From contig JARGXX010000010.1 in NCBI GenBank assembly GCA_030374765.1, positions 372,001 through 436,000 of the forward strand: DNA of 64,000 nucleotides, given 5' to 3'. This document shows, piece after piece, positions 1-10,372 of this stretch. The notes beneath the pieces were generated by a model that searched no databases, was not told the origin of the DNA, and saw only the letters and a list, made by a program, of their open reading frames with translations. The DNA comes from Agarophyton chilense. Lineage: Eukaryota > Rhodophyta > Florideophyceae > Gracilariales > Gracilariaceae. The position numbers and the translations under genes are program-made. How positions within the stretch are numbered: position 1 is the stretch's first letter; the number at the start of each line of letters is the position of its first letter.

Positions 1-1002
1 ACACCGGAGCAGCCATCGGAAGAAAGTTAGCGCACGCAAGGGATGCCGTATTGGGCACGGTGGGATAGGGGGTGGCAAATTGGCTCCCTCTGCTGCAGGA
101 TGCTGAGAACGTAGGTTATCGTTCCGAGTCTGGTATCTGCGGATGGATAGAACGGGGCGAGGGAGCGAGCAGAGAGTGGTTTGTTCGCGCAGGGAATCAA
201 TCTATAGATTCCATGCATTACGAACAGACCAATTACGCGCACCGAATACGGAGCGCAGTTGCACACTTTGTGGGGCGACTGGGCGTGGAGCCAACGCGTG
301 TGTGTTAGGCATGATGCAGCCATTAGGAATTTCTGGACACGCGGCGCGGTGGAAGAATGACGGTGCGTGTTAACCAGAGAACAACGCGTTGCCAGCGCTG
401 AAGTAGTGTGCAAGTGGGCAACGCGGGTGCTCACTAGGCCTAGTGCTCACCGCTGGATGTCATATAAACGAGAGGGGCGCCTTCCCGCGACCACAATGTC
501 CGCCTCCGAGTTGAACCAACCGCTCCACATCCGCTCCCAACGCGCACGAGCAACGTGGCTTGTGGTTTCAAACGCTTCGTCAATGACGAAGTGTACTAAA
601 CCACAAGGCCAATGACGAATCGTCTTGTGCACACTTTCGCTGGGCACATGGTACTCGTTGTATGTATCACGTGTAATACGCGTACAGTGATGCATGTTGT
701 CCCACGTGACACGTGTTCAGGTGTACCTGTTGTCCACGGCATGCGCGATCCGTCGCGATAGCACGGTCTTGGTGTGCCCGGCGCGTTGCGCGCTGTGTGA
801 CGTCGCGCCGCGCCTGCGCGTTTGATCGCTTGATCCACCAACCCGCCGTCGCACGGGCGGCGACCTGCGCCACTCTGCGACGAAGGGAGTGCTCCGCCAT
901 CGCCTACGCGCCTCTACTTGACCCCTTCTCCACCCACCCCTCTCCCCCACTCACTCCCCGTTTACCTCAACTCAATCTTTTCATTCATCTTACACGCACC
1001 AG
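1..1002. other. Upstream region, no gene seen
   Basis: I see no conserved protein on either strand here. Short open frames exist on both strands, but they overlap one another and carry no recognisable motif. The last 100 bases before the NOP58 start are pyrimidine-rich (CT runs from about 915 to 990), as is common just upstream of a start codon in compact algal genomes, so this part is probably the NOP58 promoter and 5' leader. Confidence 0.5.
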
Positions 1003-2664
1003 ATGTTGGTGCTGTTCGAAACCCCTGCCGGCCATGCGCTCTTCAAACTGCTGGACGATGCTGTTGTCCGCGATGCCACCGATACCGATCTCGAATCCGA
1101 ATCGTCAATAAAAAAACTTGTTAAACTTAAGGCATTTAACTCCTTCTCTGACACCACTGCAGCCTTTGCTGCTGCCACCGCTGTCTTGGAGGGCAAGCCC
1201 ACAAAGGACTTGAGGAAATTCCTGAAAAAGACCGTAGCGAGTGGCGAGCAAATCGCCGTGGGCGATGCCAAGCTGGGCGCTGCCATCAGGGAGAAGACTG
1301 GTTTGCAATGCCTATTCTCTCAAGGTGTTAGCGATCTCATGAGAGGCATTCGAACTAACTTGGATTCTTTATTACAGGATGAAGAGCAAGCTGCTGTTGC
1401 TGAGAAAAAACGAAGTGCCATGGTTTTAGGGCTTGCGCACTCGTTAAGTCGCTACAAGCTCAAGTTTTCTCCGGATAAAGTTGACACTATGATAGTTCAA
1501 GCTATTAATTTGCTTGATGAGCTTGATAAGGAGATTAACATCTACGCCATGAGATTACGCGAGTGGTACGGATGGCATTTCCCAGAGATGGCTAAAATCA
1601 TCGTTGAAAACGGCGCTTATGCGAAGGCCGTCCACAAAATGGGCATACGATCTGAGGCTGCCACCTGTGACTTTAGTGATATTATTAGTGAAGAGGTGGA
1701 ACAGGAGCTCAAACATGCTGCGCAGATTTCTATGGGAACTGAGATCAGTGAAGAAGATGTGCTGAACATTCGCGCCCTTTGTGACCAAGTTATATCGCTC
1801 ACGCAATACCGTGCTACTCTCTATGAATATCTCAAGAATCGTATGACTGCCATAGCTCCCAATCTCACTGCAATGGTTGGTGAATTGGTCGGTGCTCGAC
1901 TCATCGCACATGCTGGTTCGCTTCTTAACTTGGCGAAATATCCAGCATCCACTGTACAAATTCTGGGCGCTGAAAAGGCCTTGTTCAGAGCGCTCAAAAC
2001 AAAGCATGCTACACCGAAGTATGGATTGATATATCATGCCTCTGTTGTTGGCCAGGCCGCTCCAAAACACAAGGGGAAAATTTCTAGATCACTGGCAGCA
2101 AAGTGCGCGCTTGCAATTCGCGTCGATGCGCTCGGGGAGGCTGGCGATGACTCTACGATTGGGGAACAAGGTCGACAGGCTATTGAGGCCAGGCTTTTCC
2201 AATTAGAAGGAAAGAGCGAATTTGCTGTATCGAAGCTCGCGTATGGGAAAAATCAGAGTGCTTATCGGGCTCCGGCTGGCGCTGGAAAGATGCAAGGGGG
2301 TATTGGAGATGCTGTAATGACCGAAAACGACGCTCCGAGTGAGCAAGTTAAGGATGTGAAGATGGATGTCGAGCGCAGGGATGTAGACGTCGAGGAGGAC
2401 GGAGATCTCGCCGAAGAACGGAGGAAGTCGGAGAAGAAGAAGAAGAAAAAGCACAAGCGAAGTAGTGAGAATGGAAGTGCTCCGGAGCAAGTCGAACGTG
2501 AGGACGAAGAATTGGATAAGTCCTCCAAGAAAAAGAAGAAGGACAAGTCAGGCAAGTCGAGCGAAAAGAAGGAGAAGAAGAAGAGGAAGCGAGAATCTGA
2601 GGCGGCGGGTGATGGGCATGGTTCTGAGAAAAAGAGAAAGAAGAAGAAGAGTGTAGACTCATAG
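1003..2664 (+). CDS. NOP58: Nucleolar protein NOP58 (box C/D snoRNP core)
   Basis: NOP58 is a core protein of box C/D small nucleolar ribonucleoproteins in the nucleolus. With NOP56, fibrillarin and the 15.5K protein it guides 2'-O-methylation and pre-rRNA processing. The 553-residue single-exon product begins MLVLFETPAGHALF, the typical NOP58 N-terminus. A coiled-coil middle follows, and the Nop domain lies at about residues 290-370, with the stretches AGSLLNLAKYPAST and KYGLIYHASVVGQA and the basic KGKISRSLAAK. The C-terminal 110 residues are a charged tail of KKKKKKHKR- and KDKSGKSSEKKEKKKRKR-like blocks, as in yeast and animal NOP58. Length matches the family (about 510-530 plus the tail). 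The start is an ATG in a clean context and the conserved N-terminus begins at residue 1. The next gene is on the opposite strand, tail to tail. Confidence 0.97.
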   Translation: MLVLFETPAGHALFKLLDDAVVRDATDTDLESESSIKKLVKLKAFNSFSDTTAAFAAATAVLEGKPTKDLRKFLKKTVASGEQIAVGDAKLGAAIREKTGLQCLFSQGVSDLMRGIRTNLDSLLQDEEQAAVAEKKRSAMVLGLAHSLSRYKLKFSPDKVDTMIVQAINLLDELDKEINIYAMRLREWYGWHFPEMAKIIVENGAYAKAVHKMGIRSEAATCDFSDIISEEVEQELKHAAQISMGTEISEEDVLNIRALCDQVISLTQYRATLYEYLKNRMTAIAPNLTAMVGELVGARLIAHAGSLLNLAKYPASTVQILGAEKALFRALKTKHATPKYGLIYHASVVGQAAPKHKGKISRSLAAKCALAIRVDALGEAGDDSTIGEQGRQAIEARLFQLEGKSEFAVSKLAYGKNQSAYRAPAGAGKMQGGIGDAVMTENDAPSEQVKDVKMDVERRDVDVEEDGDLAEERRKSEKKKKKKHKRSSENGSAPEQVEREDEELDKSSKKKKKDKSGKSSEKKEKKKRKRESEAAGDGHGSEKKRKKKKSVDS

Positions 2665-2827
2665 TGATATGAGAGCTTAGTTTTCGACTTGTAAATGTTT
2701 GTGTTCCACTCGAAACGAGTCAGACCTTTTAAAGATGGCCTTGTGTTATGCTTTTCCAATGCTCCGCGTGTTGTTTCCAATGAGGCTGCTTTCTCATTCT
2801 TGTTTTTGTCTTGTGTACACCTTGGGT

Positions 2828-3435
2828 CTATTTTGGATTTAGGAGGACGAGGATAACCGAATCTCCCCGCAGAAACATTTTGGATATGGTGCGCGTCTTT
2901 TCTGTTCTTTGAGTCTTGCCGCCTTTTCCGGACTTCGGATATTCGTACCAAATTTCTGTTACATTTGTTAGTACCTAATGGTTGTTTTGAAAATGATGAC
3001 GACGACGACGATAACGAATGACAAGGTGGAATTGTACAAAATATGTTAGCAGCTTGAACAATTTTTCGCGGAAGCAGTCCTTCAAGCGTAGAATATAATG
3101 CGTACCATGTTGCAGTGGCGATCGAATGCTTTCACTTTAGCCAAGAGCTTCTTGTTGTTACGAACGTTTATGAGCACCATAGTCTCCTTCAAGACAGCCT
3201 TCTTAAGAACGGAAAGAGGCCCAACATCGAACTCGTCTTCCTTAGCGGTATCCACAACTCCTAGAGGTGCGTCGGGGTTGCTAAAGCCAGATCTTGATTC
3301 CTTGTCAAGCTTTGCTTGCTCCCGTTTTCTGACGTTGGGAAGGGGGAACAGAAGTTGTTAGATTTGCGAGGGTCAGTTTCTTTTTTCACCTTCGATGCTC
3401 GAGAGGAGTGAGACCTACCTCTTCCCAGTTGCCAT
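2828..3435 (-). CDS. SNRPD2: Sm core protein SmD2-like, intron-split; middle segment unresolved
   Basis: SmD2 is one of seven Sm ring proteins of spliceosomal snRNPs. On the minus strand, exon 1 (3435-3419) encodes MATGKR and is followed by a GTAGGT donor. Exon 2 (3328-3106, after a CAG acceptor) encodes an SmD2 stretch including [33 protein letters not shown] and DRHCNM. Exon 3 (2955-2828, after a TACTAAC branch site and AACAG) encodes [14 protein letters not shown] and [15 protein letters not shown], ending at TAG. Exons 1 and 2 join in phase. SmD2 normally has about six residues (VLENV-like) between HCNM and the (K)EIW segment. I cannot find codons for them in the 150 bp between exons 2 and 3, and direct splicing of the two shifts the frame. 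Either a micro-exon with unusual splice sites exists or the copy is damaged. The gene lies tail to tail with NOP58, 163 bp away. Confidence 0.82.
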
Positions 3436-5339
3436 GGTTTGCTGTGACTGCTAAGCTAGCTTCAGACAAGAGTGGGTAAGGAATCGCGAGGGATGCTTAG
3501 AGACTGGTTGGGTTGAAGCAAGTGATGAATCGTTTGCTCCTCGACGGTACACATACAATGGTAACCCGTTAACCCTTTGTATCTGCGCAGTATCCCAATG
3601 TCGACTGTGTGGAAACCAGTTGTCAAAACTTAAAAAAGGACGTCTCGGCAGCACCAGACCAGTCGTATTACCGTATCTACAGTACGATGCACTGCTTAAA
3701 AACCAGCAACAGCGCGCCCGTCACCGACCATTCGCTAGTTTTTTTTTTTTTTTTGGCATCTACTCCGCCTCTATCGATTGATGTAGTTCATTCTGTTTCA
3801 CGAAGGAGGAAATCAAAGTCGCCTTCGGAGCACTCCCCCCGATGAGCTCGAATCCCTATTTCTTTTGAGCTGGACTGGTACCTTTCTAATCAAAAACGTT
3901 TCTCAGAATCCTTGTGCTGAGTGAAACAGATACAGGTATCTATCTTCGAAAATTTGGATTCGAGGCAGACCTCGACGACTACGAAGTTGCTAGCCTGGAT
4001 TATTAGATCATAGTAATTGAAATAGCAAGTAGCCAATGCTCGCAGAAATTGTGGATCTTACTAATAAGAGAAAGCTACACTACCTATGAAAGCAGCTCTG
4101 TTCCAGTCTTTGACTAGGACTAGTTTATGAACCATAAAAGCATTGACGAAGAAATCGCTGTTATGTATTTGTCAAGCATTTGCGGTTGCCATATTCAGAA
4201 AACCATTGTATTTATGGACTTAGCATAATCCAACAGCAACGCATCTACTCCCTGCAGACATCGAAAGGCTTTTATAGGAATGCATATCCCCTATTACTCG
4301 ACTACTTTCCAGCAGACACCTTCGCCCGATGTAGGAAACCGTAAAGGGCTACTGATGACGACGATGCAGATGAAGAGAGGCAACAGCATCTGCTTCCTGC
4401 GGACATTGAAAGGCTGATCTAAGACAGTGTGTCGCCGCGTGCCGAACAAACTGTTTTTTGTAGACACTTTCGTGTGATATTGGAAATTGAAGCTGTCTTG
4501 TGCACGTGCTCATCTGCGTTGACTGTTGAAAGGCTTCGACTTGTTTCGTTCGTTCCACTGCTCCTCCTCCAACGAACCTGAATGCAGTTTTGCAAGGTAG
4601 TGGTGGCCGCGACATACGCCAGCATCTTGGACTCAGGCGGGGACAAATGAGTACAACGTCCGGAAGTCAGATATTTGCATGGTTTGTATTGTTGAGTTGG
4701 AAGGGTTTGATTTTTACCTTTAACGCTGCAGTGATTTGTCGAATCCGGTTGTCAAATTTTGGTCGTCTCCAGCGCATGATGTCCAGATGAAAAAGAGAAG
4801 AAGAAAAGAGGTTCGTGGGTGAAGAAATGTGGGAATATGGCAACAGGGCTTGTGACGGTTCGACAATGTTCTCGGAGCAAGACACTGTTTCTTGTGAGCA
4901 TGGGCGGATCGAAAAAGGTCGGGGGAAAGGGTGCGGTGATCATCTCTGCTCTATCTGACGACATATGCATTTCTAGTTTTCTCTTGGGTAATTTAGTTGG
5001 GACGTGAACTGTGCTAAAAGAAATTCTCCCGCTACGAAAATACAACAAAAGGCGTAAAAGACCTTTGAACAATAGGCGTCACGTTGACACCGTCAACCAT
5101 GTTCGCCAACTCCGCAGGATAGAGGAGAGGAAGACAAATGTTGATCGAGACAAAAGAAAACGGATGAAAAAATGGATACGTTTGCATCTTGGTTTGAGGA
5201 AGGATGATTTGCGGTTTTTTTCTTACCCACATGCTATCTCGTATTTAGCTGTGGTAAAGGGTTGACTCCTCGCCGATTTGTCCAGTGCGACAGCCGTCTC
5301 CCTCGCGGGCGCGTCGGCTTGCGCGCTCTTCCCTCCCTC
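3436..5339. other. Intergenic, no gene confidently seen
   Basis: No recognised protein. It contains a T tract at about 3739-3754. On the minus strand between about 5072 and 4349 there are short open segments with splice-like GT/AG borders: one reads MRWRRPKFDNRIRQITAALK before a GTAAAA donor near 4725, and a following piece contains SKMLAYVAATTTLQNCIQ. I do not recognise the product, so I record this only as a possible small spliced gene. The last few hundred bases should contain the promoter of the site-2 protease gene. Confidence 0.4.
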
Positions 5340-6968
5340 ATGTCCTTGCCCGTAATCCTAACAGCTACCCTCATATGGACTCTGCTGGTAGTCTCCTTGA
5401 AGCTCCTCGATCATAACCTAAATGGCTTTATAGCTCGCCAACTTGATTCGCGTAGTATCACGCTCAAGCTGTTTTTGTTTCGCTACCAAACCGCCTCCAT
5501 TCCTCCATGTTTGACTAGCTTCACCCGCCGACACAGGGATGGGCTGCGCCGGTTTTACGGGGTTGGGACTCTTGTGGTTGTATGCTTTGTACCCGTTATT
5601 TGTTTATCGTTGGTCGGAAACGTTGTGTTTACCATTTCGGCAATGAAAGAAAGCAATGCGCCTCAAGTCTCTCCGAACTTTTCAAAAGATATGACTTCTA
5701 TTCCAAATCAATCGTTTCGTGTTGTTCTTTCGAATCAAAGTAACCGTTTTCAGAAACAAACATTTACCCATTCCCGTCGAATTCTTCATTTGAAACCACG
5801 AACCGAAGCTGCAAAGCCATCAACTACAAAACTAACATTCTTTCCACACCTTCCATCATTAACATTTCAACGCAGCGACATTTCTTTGATCTTTATCGCA
5901 CTTTTGGTATCCGTTGGAATCCATGAAATGGGCCATTTGCTGTGCGCCCTAACGTATCAAACACAAGTTTCATCAATCGGTGTTTTCGTTGCATTCTTGT
6001 TCCCGGGTGCATTTGTAGCAGTAAGCAATCTGAAACAGCATCCAATATGGCATCAACTACAAATCGTGTGTGCAGGAATCTGGCACAATCTCGTCGTAAT
6101 CGTCATCACAATCTTTACCATCACCTTAATACCAATTTTATCTCTTCCATTATACACTCATGGCGGTGCTGTTATCATAACCTCTTTACCTCCTAAGTCA
6201 GCTCTTTCGCCTTCTGTTTCTGTAGGAGACATTATTACAGCGGTTGCGGATACAAATATGACAAATGGGGTTTCATCTTTTGAGAGTGTCTTGTCTCGTT
6301 TACATGGCGACTCGAGTTCTGGTCCCCCAGGTTTTTGTTTACCTGAAAAGCTATTTCGTCAAAAAGATGCCGCCTGCTGTCGAGCAGCCCAATGGAAAGC
6401 TTTCCAACCGACTCATACAACACGATGTTTTACAACTGATTCGCGTGCTGCTTGCTTGGATGCTGTAAAAGCTGCGCTACAACCAACGTGTGAAACCCAT
6501 CAAGACTGCAAATTTAATCGACGTTGTGTACGACCGAAATTGTACCAAAATGATCGATTGATTGTGCTTACCGTTAAGCGAAAGAAACATGACGTGGTTC
6601 GCGTACTATTTGATGGTAGTGTTCTGCAACTGTGGAGATCTGTTGTGGTTTCGAACTACGTTCCTCGAGCATGGCACTGGATGAACTCTTGGTTTGTTCA
6701 AATCGTAGCATGTGTCGATTTTCCTGTATTGATGGTGCGACTATTGTGGTTCATAGCAGGTGTTTGTGTTGTGCTAGCTGGATCAAATATGGCTCCCGGT
6801 ATGTTTCTCGATGGGCAATTATTTGCGGGCTTGGTTATTTTGGTGATTGGGAAACAGTTGAGGTGGAAGCAACGCGTTGTGAAACGGTTGGAAACAGTGA
6901 TCGTATGGAGCACAACGGTGATGGTCGTGACAAACGTGTTACTTTCGATATGGTTCATGGCAACGTGA
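5340..6968 (+). CDS. MBTPS2: Site-2 intramembrane zinc metalloprotease (S2P)
   Basis: This is a membrane-embedded zinc protease of the S2P family. It cleaves transmembrane segments of membrane-tethered transcription factors such as SREBP- and ATF6-type proteins after a first luminal cut. The product is 542 residues, close to animal S2P (about 520). The catalytic HEMGH (HExxH) lies at residues 195-199 inside a hydrophobic helix, followed by GVFVAFLFPGAFV and CAGIWHN, both typical of the animal/plant subtype. The second metal-binding motif LDG is at 490-492. Between them is the cysteine-rich luminal insert seen in animal S2P (DAACCRAA, PTCETHQDCKFNRRC). The frame is open upstream, but the start is set at the ATG giving MSLPVILTATLIW, which aligns with the family N-terminus. 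No intron is needed. It ends 20 bp from the convergent plastid protein gene. Confidence 0.96.
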   Translation: MSLPVILTATLIWTLLVVSLKLLDHNLNGFIARQLDSRSITLKLFLFRYQTASIPPCLTSFTRRHRDGLRRFYGVGTLVVVCFVPVICLSLVGNVVFTISAMKESNAPQVSPNFSKDMTSIPNQSFRVVLSNQSNRFQKQTFTHSRRILHLKPRTEAAKPSTTKLTFFPHLPSLTFQRSDISLIFIALLVSVGIHEMGHLLCALTYQTQVSSIGVFVAFLFPGAFVAVSNLKQHPIWHQLQIVCAGIWHNLVVIVITIFTITLIPILSLPLYTHGGAVIITSLPPKSALSPSVSVGDIITAVADTNMTNGVSSFESVLSRLHGDSSSGPPGFCLPEKLFRQKDAACCRAAQWKAFQPTHTTRCFTTDSRAACLDAVKAALQPTCETHQDCKFNRRCVRPKLYQNDRLIVLTVKRKKHDVVRVLFDGSVLQLWRSVVVSNYVPRAWHWMNSWFVQIVACVDFPVLMVRLLWFIAGVCVVLAGSNMAPGMFLDGQLFAGLVILVIGKQLRWKQRVVKRLETVIVWSTTVMVVTNVLLSIWFMAT

Positions 6969-6988
6969 AACAAACAAAAGAAGCTGTT

Positions 6989-7441
6989 TTATATATACGA
7001 CGAAGCACCACTAGTTGTAGACTGTACAAACGCCGAAAACAAAGACAAGAGTAGTATGATACCCACCCAAAAGCGCCAATCTGAGAACAACTGCTGTCGT
7101 GACGGTAGTGTCTCTGCGACGTTCTTCATTTTCTGCTGCATGTTTCGCTGCGCGCGTTGCTGTGAAGTGAGTGGCTGTCTTCCCTGTGGAGCTTCTGACT
7201 TCATACCAGACTGTTTGAAAGATTGCCACTCTGTGTTCCAGTCCACGGCGGATTGGGGGATGTCGTGGGGTTCAGAGTCATCAAAGCGGTCGGGCGGCTT
7301 TTCGGAAGTGGCTTGCACGGGGAGACGATAAGGGCGTCGCACGGGGGTTGTGGCGAGAGTGGGGCGTAAAGCGCAGTGGTGTGCGAGACGTTGAGGAAGG
7401 AGAGGGAGGCAAGGTGTAAACGCAGGTGTGGGGAAATGCAT
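6989..7441 (-). CDS. Small plastid-targeted single-pass membrane protein, family not recognised
   Basis: A 150-residue protein starting at the ATG of MHFPTPAFTPCL. The first 45 or so residues are rich in Pro, Arg, Thr and Ala, poor in acids, and end in a VQAT-like site, as expected for a chloroplast transit peptide. The mature part has an acidic stretch (DRFDDSEPHD), the motif AVDWNTEWQSFKQSG, a basic Gln-rich helix (SQQRAQRNMQQKMKN) and one C-terminal transmembrane segment (WRFWVGIILLLSLFSAFV) with a short tail. The DWNxEW block looks conserved in style and is followed by a tail anchor, so I infer a thylakoid or envelope membrane protein. I cannot name a function. It is convergent with the S2P gene, 20 bp apart, so their 3' untranslated regions must overlap. 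Confidence 0.75.
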   Translation of the reverse strand: MHFPTPAFTPCLPLLPQRLAHHCALRPTLATTPVRRPYRLPVQATSEKPPDRFDDSEPHDIPQSAVDWNTEWQSFKQSGMKSEAPQGRQPLTSQQRAQRNMQQKMKNVAETLPSRQQLFSDWRFWVGIILLLSLFSAFVQSTTSGASSYI

Positions 7442-8770
7442 AGCTGTAGCTGCTGCTAGTGTCGACCTTCGTTCGTGCGGAAGTTGGTTCGCGGTCAAGC
7501 TAAAAGCCTTCGGCACATGGAAAGTACAACCCCGTGACTACTCGCCCTCTACTTTGTTGGGGCGGGTTCATCACTTGCTTGATTCGCGGCTGCAAAATCG
7601 TGCGCCGTGCACGTGGAGCAATGTGAGTGGCTTCCATCTTCCCGACGTCTCTTTCGTGCCACACAGCTGCGACGTGTGCAGGACTACTACTAGTGTCTAC
7701 ACGCCCCGAGGATTGGCCTCACCTGAGGCCAGCTTGGCCTCATATGAGGCCAGTTCTATTTTCCAAAAAATTAGTAAAAATCGCTGGTTGCCATACTGCA
7801 GCGGCGTATTCTATTTTCTAAGTAAAAAACTAATTTTCTAACCATGTTCCTCCTGCTTTAAAAACAGTTGTCTTCAGTAACAGCAGCTCAGTGGTTTCAC
7901 TACCACTCGAAGACTGATAAACACAGGGTTCAAATCTCGCTGAGTTGAGTGAAACTCGAAAAATCCTACGGGAGCTCGACTTATTCTCAAAATAATTGTT
8001 TTCTAAGAATGCATTTGCGCTCTCTTTAACAGCATACAGAATAAGGAGACATCTTCAAAAGAGAAAGTTTCGACAGAGACTGAATTAGTAGGGAGTTTAA
8101 GATAGTTTGAAGTTTTTTCATTTTAAATACTGCTTGTAAAAAGCCTAAACGCGCATGTTGACAGACGACTATCAATTTTGTTGACTTAATAATGCTTCAA
8201 ATGTTACTCATGTCACGCAGATGATCATTAAAACAAATTCACGACCGGTTCCACTGTGAGATATATAAAACTTCATATCATTGTACTTTTGACATTTTGA
8301 ACAAACAAATTTTGATTTAAAAGTAGTTTTGCAGACTTTTCATCGTCCATGATATGTTTGAGACTTCAAATAACCATCGCATCTTTTAAATTTCCGATTG
8401 GTCTCCATTAAATAAATTCCGGTACAATCCATGTATGAGTATTCTATTTCATCTTTCTTCTTGAATTTTCTTTTCATAGCTCGAATAGCATTCCATTTTT
8501 TATCTAATAGTTTTTATGCGAGATTACAATAGAAATTATGTGGTATAAGATTCAATATGTTCGTTTATTTTCCCTTGCAAAGTTACCAAACATCAACTAC
8601 GCACATTGTAAGCAAAGAACTATTCACTCTAAAAAAACCATTACTTCACTTCGAACTTCTTTTCCATATCCTATCATCGTGACGGGACCTATTATGCCTA
8701 TCGATTATTGGACAACAAGAATAGTACTCCTCGCAAACCTCTGGAATAGAAATTGACAGCAGAATTTTCC
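7442..8770. other. AT-rich intergenic region; tRNA-like boxes near 7895-7958
   Basis: No protein-coding gene is supported. At 7895-7958 the sequence has a GCTCAGTGG A-box and, 30-40 bases later, GGTTCAAATCT as a B-box. A 7-bp outer stem, CAGCTCA against TGAGTTG, can form, but the T arm and anticodon arm do not pair well. This looks like a tRNA relic or the head of a tRNA-derived SINE rather than a working tRNA. A short palindrome-like stretch with repeated TGAGGCCAG lies at about 7719-7754. The rest (7960-8770) is AT-rich with no structure I can name. Confidence 0.35.
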
Positions 8771-9638
8771 TTGTGTAGAGCAACGCGTGAGCGTATAACC
8801 GGTCGGGGTACCATTCACATGGCATCCGATATATCGGGGACCACGTCACCGATATTATGAGTAGTATAAGGTTTTAGTATGTTCGACACCTAAGAAGGTA
8901 TGTTATTTAAGTCTCTACAGTAGTACCGTAGTCGACGGACTGACGTGCAAGGCTGGGGTTACACAAATGATACGTGTATGAACCAGGGCTGGTTTGCACT
9001 ACTACAGTCTTCACGTGTAGTTCACTGTCTAGTTTAGACTTACGTGATAGCTTCACCGCCATCACTACCACCAAGTAGATGGTAACCGGGTGCTTGGCTC
9101 TAGATTATGTCGCCTACGCGCGTATCCGTCTCTTATTGGTAGAAACTGCCAGCGGTTTGTCTAATACAACCCCTCAGGAAGCCCAGGCGTCACTGTACCA
9201 CTTTTATTGGTGTTTCTTTCTTTTGTTGGTTTTCCTGTGTTCAAGACAGTACACCGCCCCTGCATGGGTTTGCTTTTATTTGTCTTGGTTTCGCTTATCT
9301 AGTGTGAATACCACTTTCAAAAGTCTGTACGCTTGGTCGTGCGTCCTATTTCGCCCTACATTTTCGCCCTACATTTTCGCCCTACATTTTCGCCCTACAC
9401 TTTCGCCCTACACTTTCGCCCTACATTTCGCTGTTTTCTACGGCATATCGTGTCCTTGGACCCCCCTTTGATTCTTCCACTTTTCCTGGGTTCATCACCT
9501 TCGTAGGTATTGCCTGAACCACTGTGGTCTTACACCCACATATCGGTGGAACGAAGGCTCGTTTGCTGAGTTACCCCTCTTCGCGAGAGTGAAACTGCAA
9601 CATCCGAGAGGTATTTAACCATTCGGGATTGCTTTACA
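8771..9638 (+). repeat. Probable degenerate 5' LTR of an old Ty3/gypsy element
   Basis: Its right edge is well placed: the sequence ends in TTACA and two bases later comes a primer-binding-site-like sequence (TGTTCTCCCGACTTAAAAG) matching, with two changes, the site used by the other gypsy elements in the window. The left edge at TGTGTAGAGCAACG is my estimate, chosen because it resembles the start of the solo LTR at 36629 (TGTGGAGCAAAAC) and gives a length (868 bp) like the other LTRs (863-914 bp). A decayed gag begins 162 bp downstream. No second LTR of this copy was found. Confidence 0.5.
9351..9428 (+). repeat. 13-bp tandem repeat, six copies
   Basis: Six head-to-tail copies of TCGCCCTACATTT, with T-to-C variants in two copies, inside the probable old LTR. 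This is a simple minisatellite. It has no palindromic unit and no unique spacers. Confidence 0.9.
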
Positions 9639-9640
9639 TC

Positions 9641-9659
9641 TGTTCTCCCGACTTAAAAG
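9641..9659 (+). promoter_or_regulatory. Primer-binding site of the old gypsy element (two mismatches)
   Basis: TGTTCTCCCGACTTAAAAG differs at two positions from TGGTCTCCCGACTTAGAAG, the primer-binding site next to the 5' LTRs of E1 and E2. The TGG start pairs with the CCA end of a tRNA in the intact copies. The damaged third base (G to T) fits an old element. Confidence 0.7.
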
Positions 9660-9799
9660 GGAAGACCCTGACAGGTATTGAAGATTTAAAGGTTGTATCC
9701 CGTTTGCTACTGATATTCATTGCTACTTTGCTATCGCTTTTCGAGGCTTTCGATTTGGATTAATTGGTATTCCGAAGTGGTCGGTTCATTCTTTACAGT

Positions 9800-10372
9800 A
9801 TGTCACAGCCTGTTCCCACGTCAAGGAAGGGCTCCGCACGAGCGGCAAGAGGTATATCACGTGCTAAACCGCGCTCGCGGATGTCCGCTCCGAAGGAATT
9901 AATTGCTGATTAAACTGATATTGAAGCTCGTGGAGCGCCCTCAGCCGCTTCTGAACCTCAATTGGTCGCCCCTGCGATACCAAAACCAACGGTTGACAAA
10001 CAGTCAGCGGTAAATCGAGTCATTGAGTCGGCTGAGTACCAAAACTTGGACTCGCATTTGCACATTTCAAATATCCCTAATATTTCTCTGTTTCAAGAGG
10101 TTACCGAATTCCGCCGTATGGTAGATGACTCCCATGTTCGGGATTTTTCATGAGAAATTCGAGTCCTTCGAAGAGATGTTAACTCCATTTTGGAAGGTCT
10201 GGGTGTTCCAGGATCTTTTATAAAGGAATACGCAGACCACGTTGATGACGTCCGCGCCAACAAACAACGACTCCAAGGCCGTTTGGACACGCTTGAAGCG
10301 ACAATCCGATTAGATCAAGAAGTTGCCGGCAAGGCGGATGAAATTGCCATGTCAGTTCATTCGATTGGATTC
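9800..10372 (+). pseudogene. Decayed Ty3/gypsy gag, 5' part
   Basis: Starting at the ATG of MSQPVPTSRKG, one frame runs to the edge of E1 with two in-frame stops (TAA 9911-9913, TGA 10151-10153). It matches the gag of the full-length gypsy at 46.7 kb: RVLRRDVNSILEGLGVPG here against RVLRADVNSILESLGG there, and RLDTLEATI against RLETLGQSL. The frame is cut at 10372 by E1. The missing continuation lies on the minus strand of the spacer between E1 and E2 (17966 downward), showing that the insertion site has since been rearranged. Confidence 0.85.
10368..10372. repeat. Target-site duplication of E1, left copy (GATTC)
   Basis: GATTC abuts the left end of E1. The base pairs on E1's right end are GATAT, so E1 has no duplication as it stands. 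The reverse complement, GAATC, abuts E2 at 17962-17966. Flipping the spacer restores GATTC on both sides of E1. Confidence 0.75.

Noticed and set aside
27-434. Minus-strand 135-codon frame at the window start
   Set aside because: No motif, mixed composition, and competing frames on the other strand.
4349-5072. Possible small spliced gene on the minus strand
   Set aside because: Splice-like borders exist but no segment matches a family I know, so I could not tell it from chance.
9351-9428. Regular short repeats that could suggest a CRISPR array
   Set aside because: The 13-bp units are directly adjacent with no spacers, and the context is a eukaryotic LTR.
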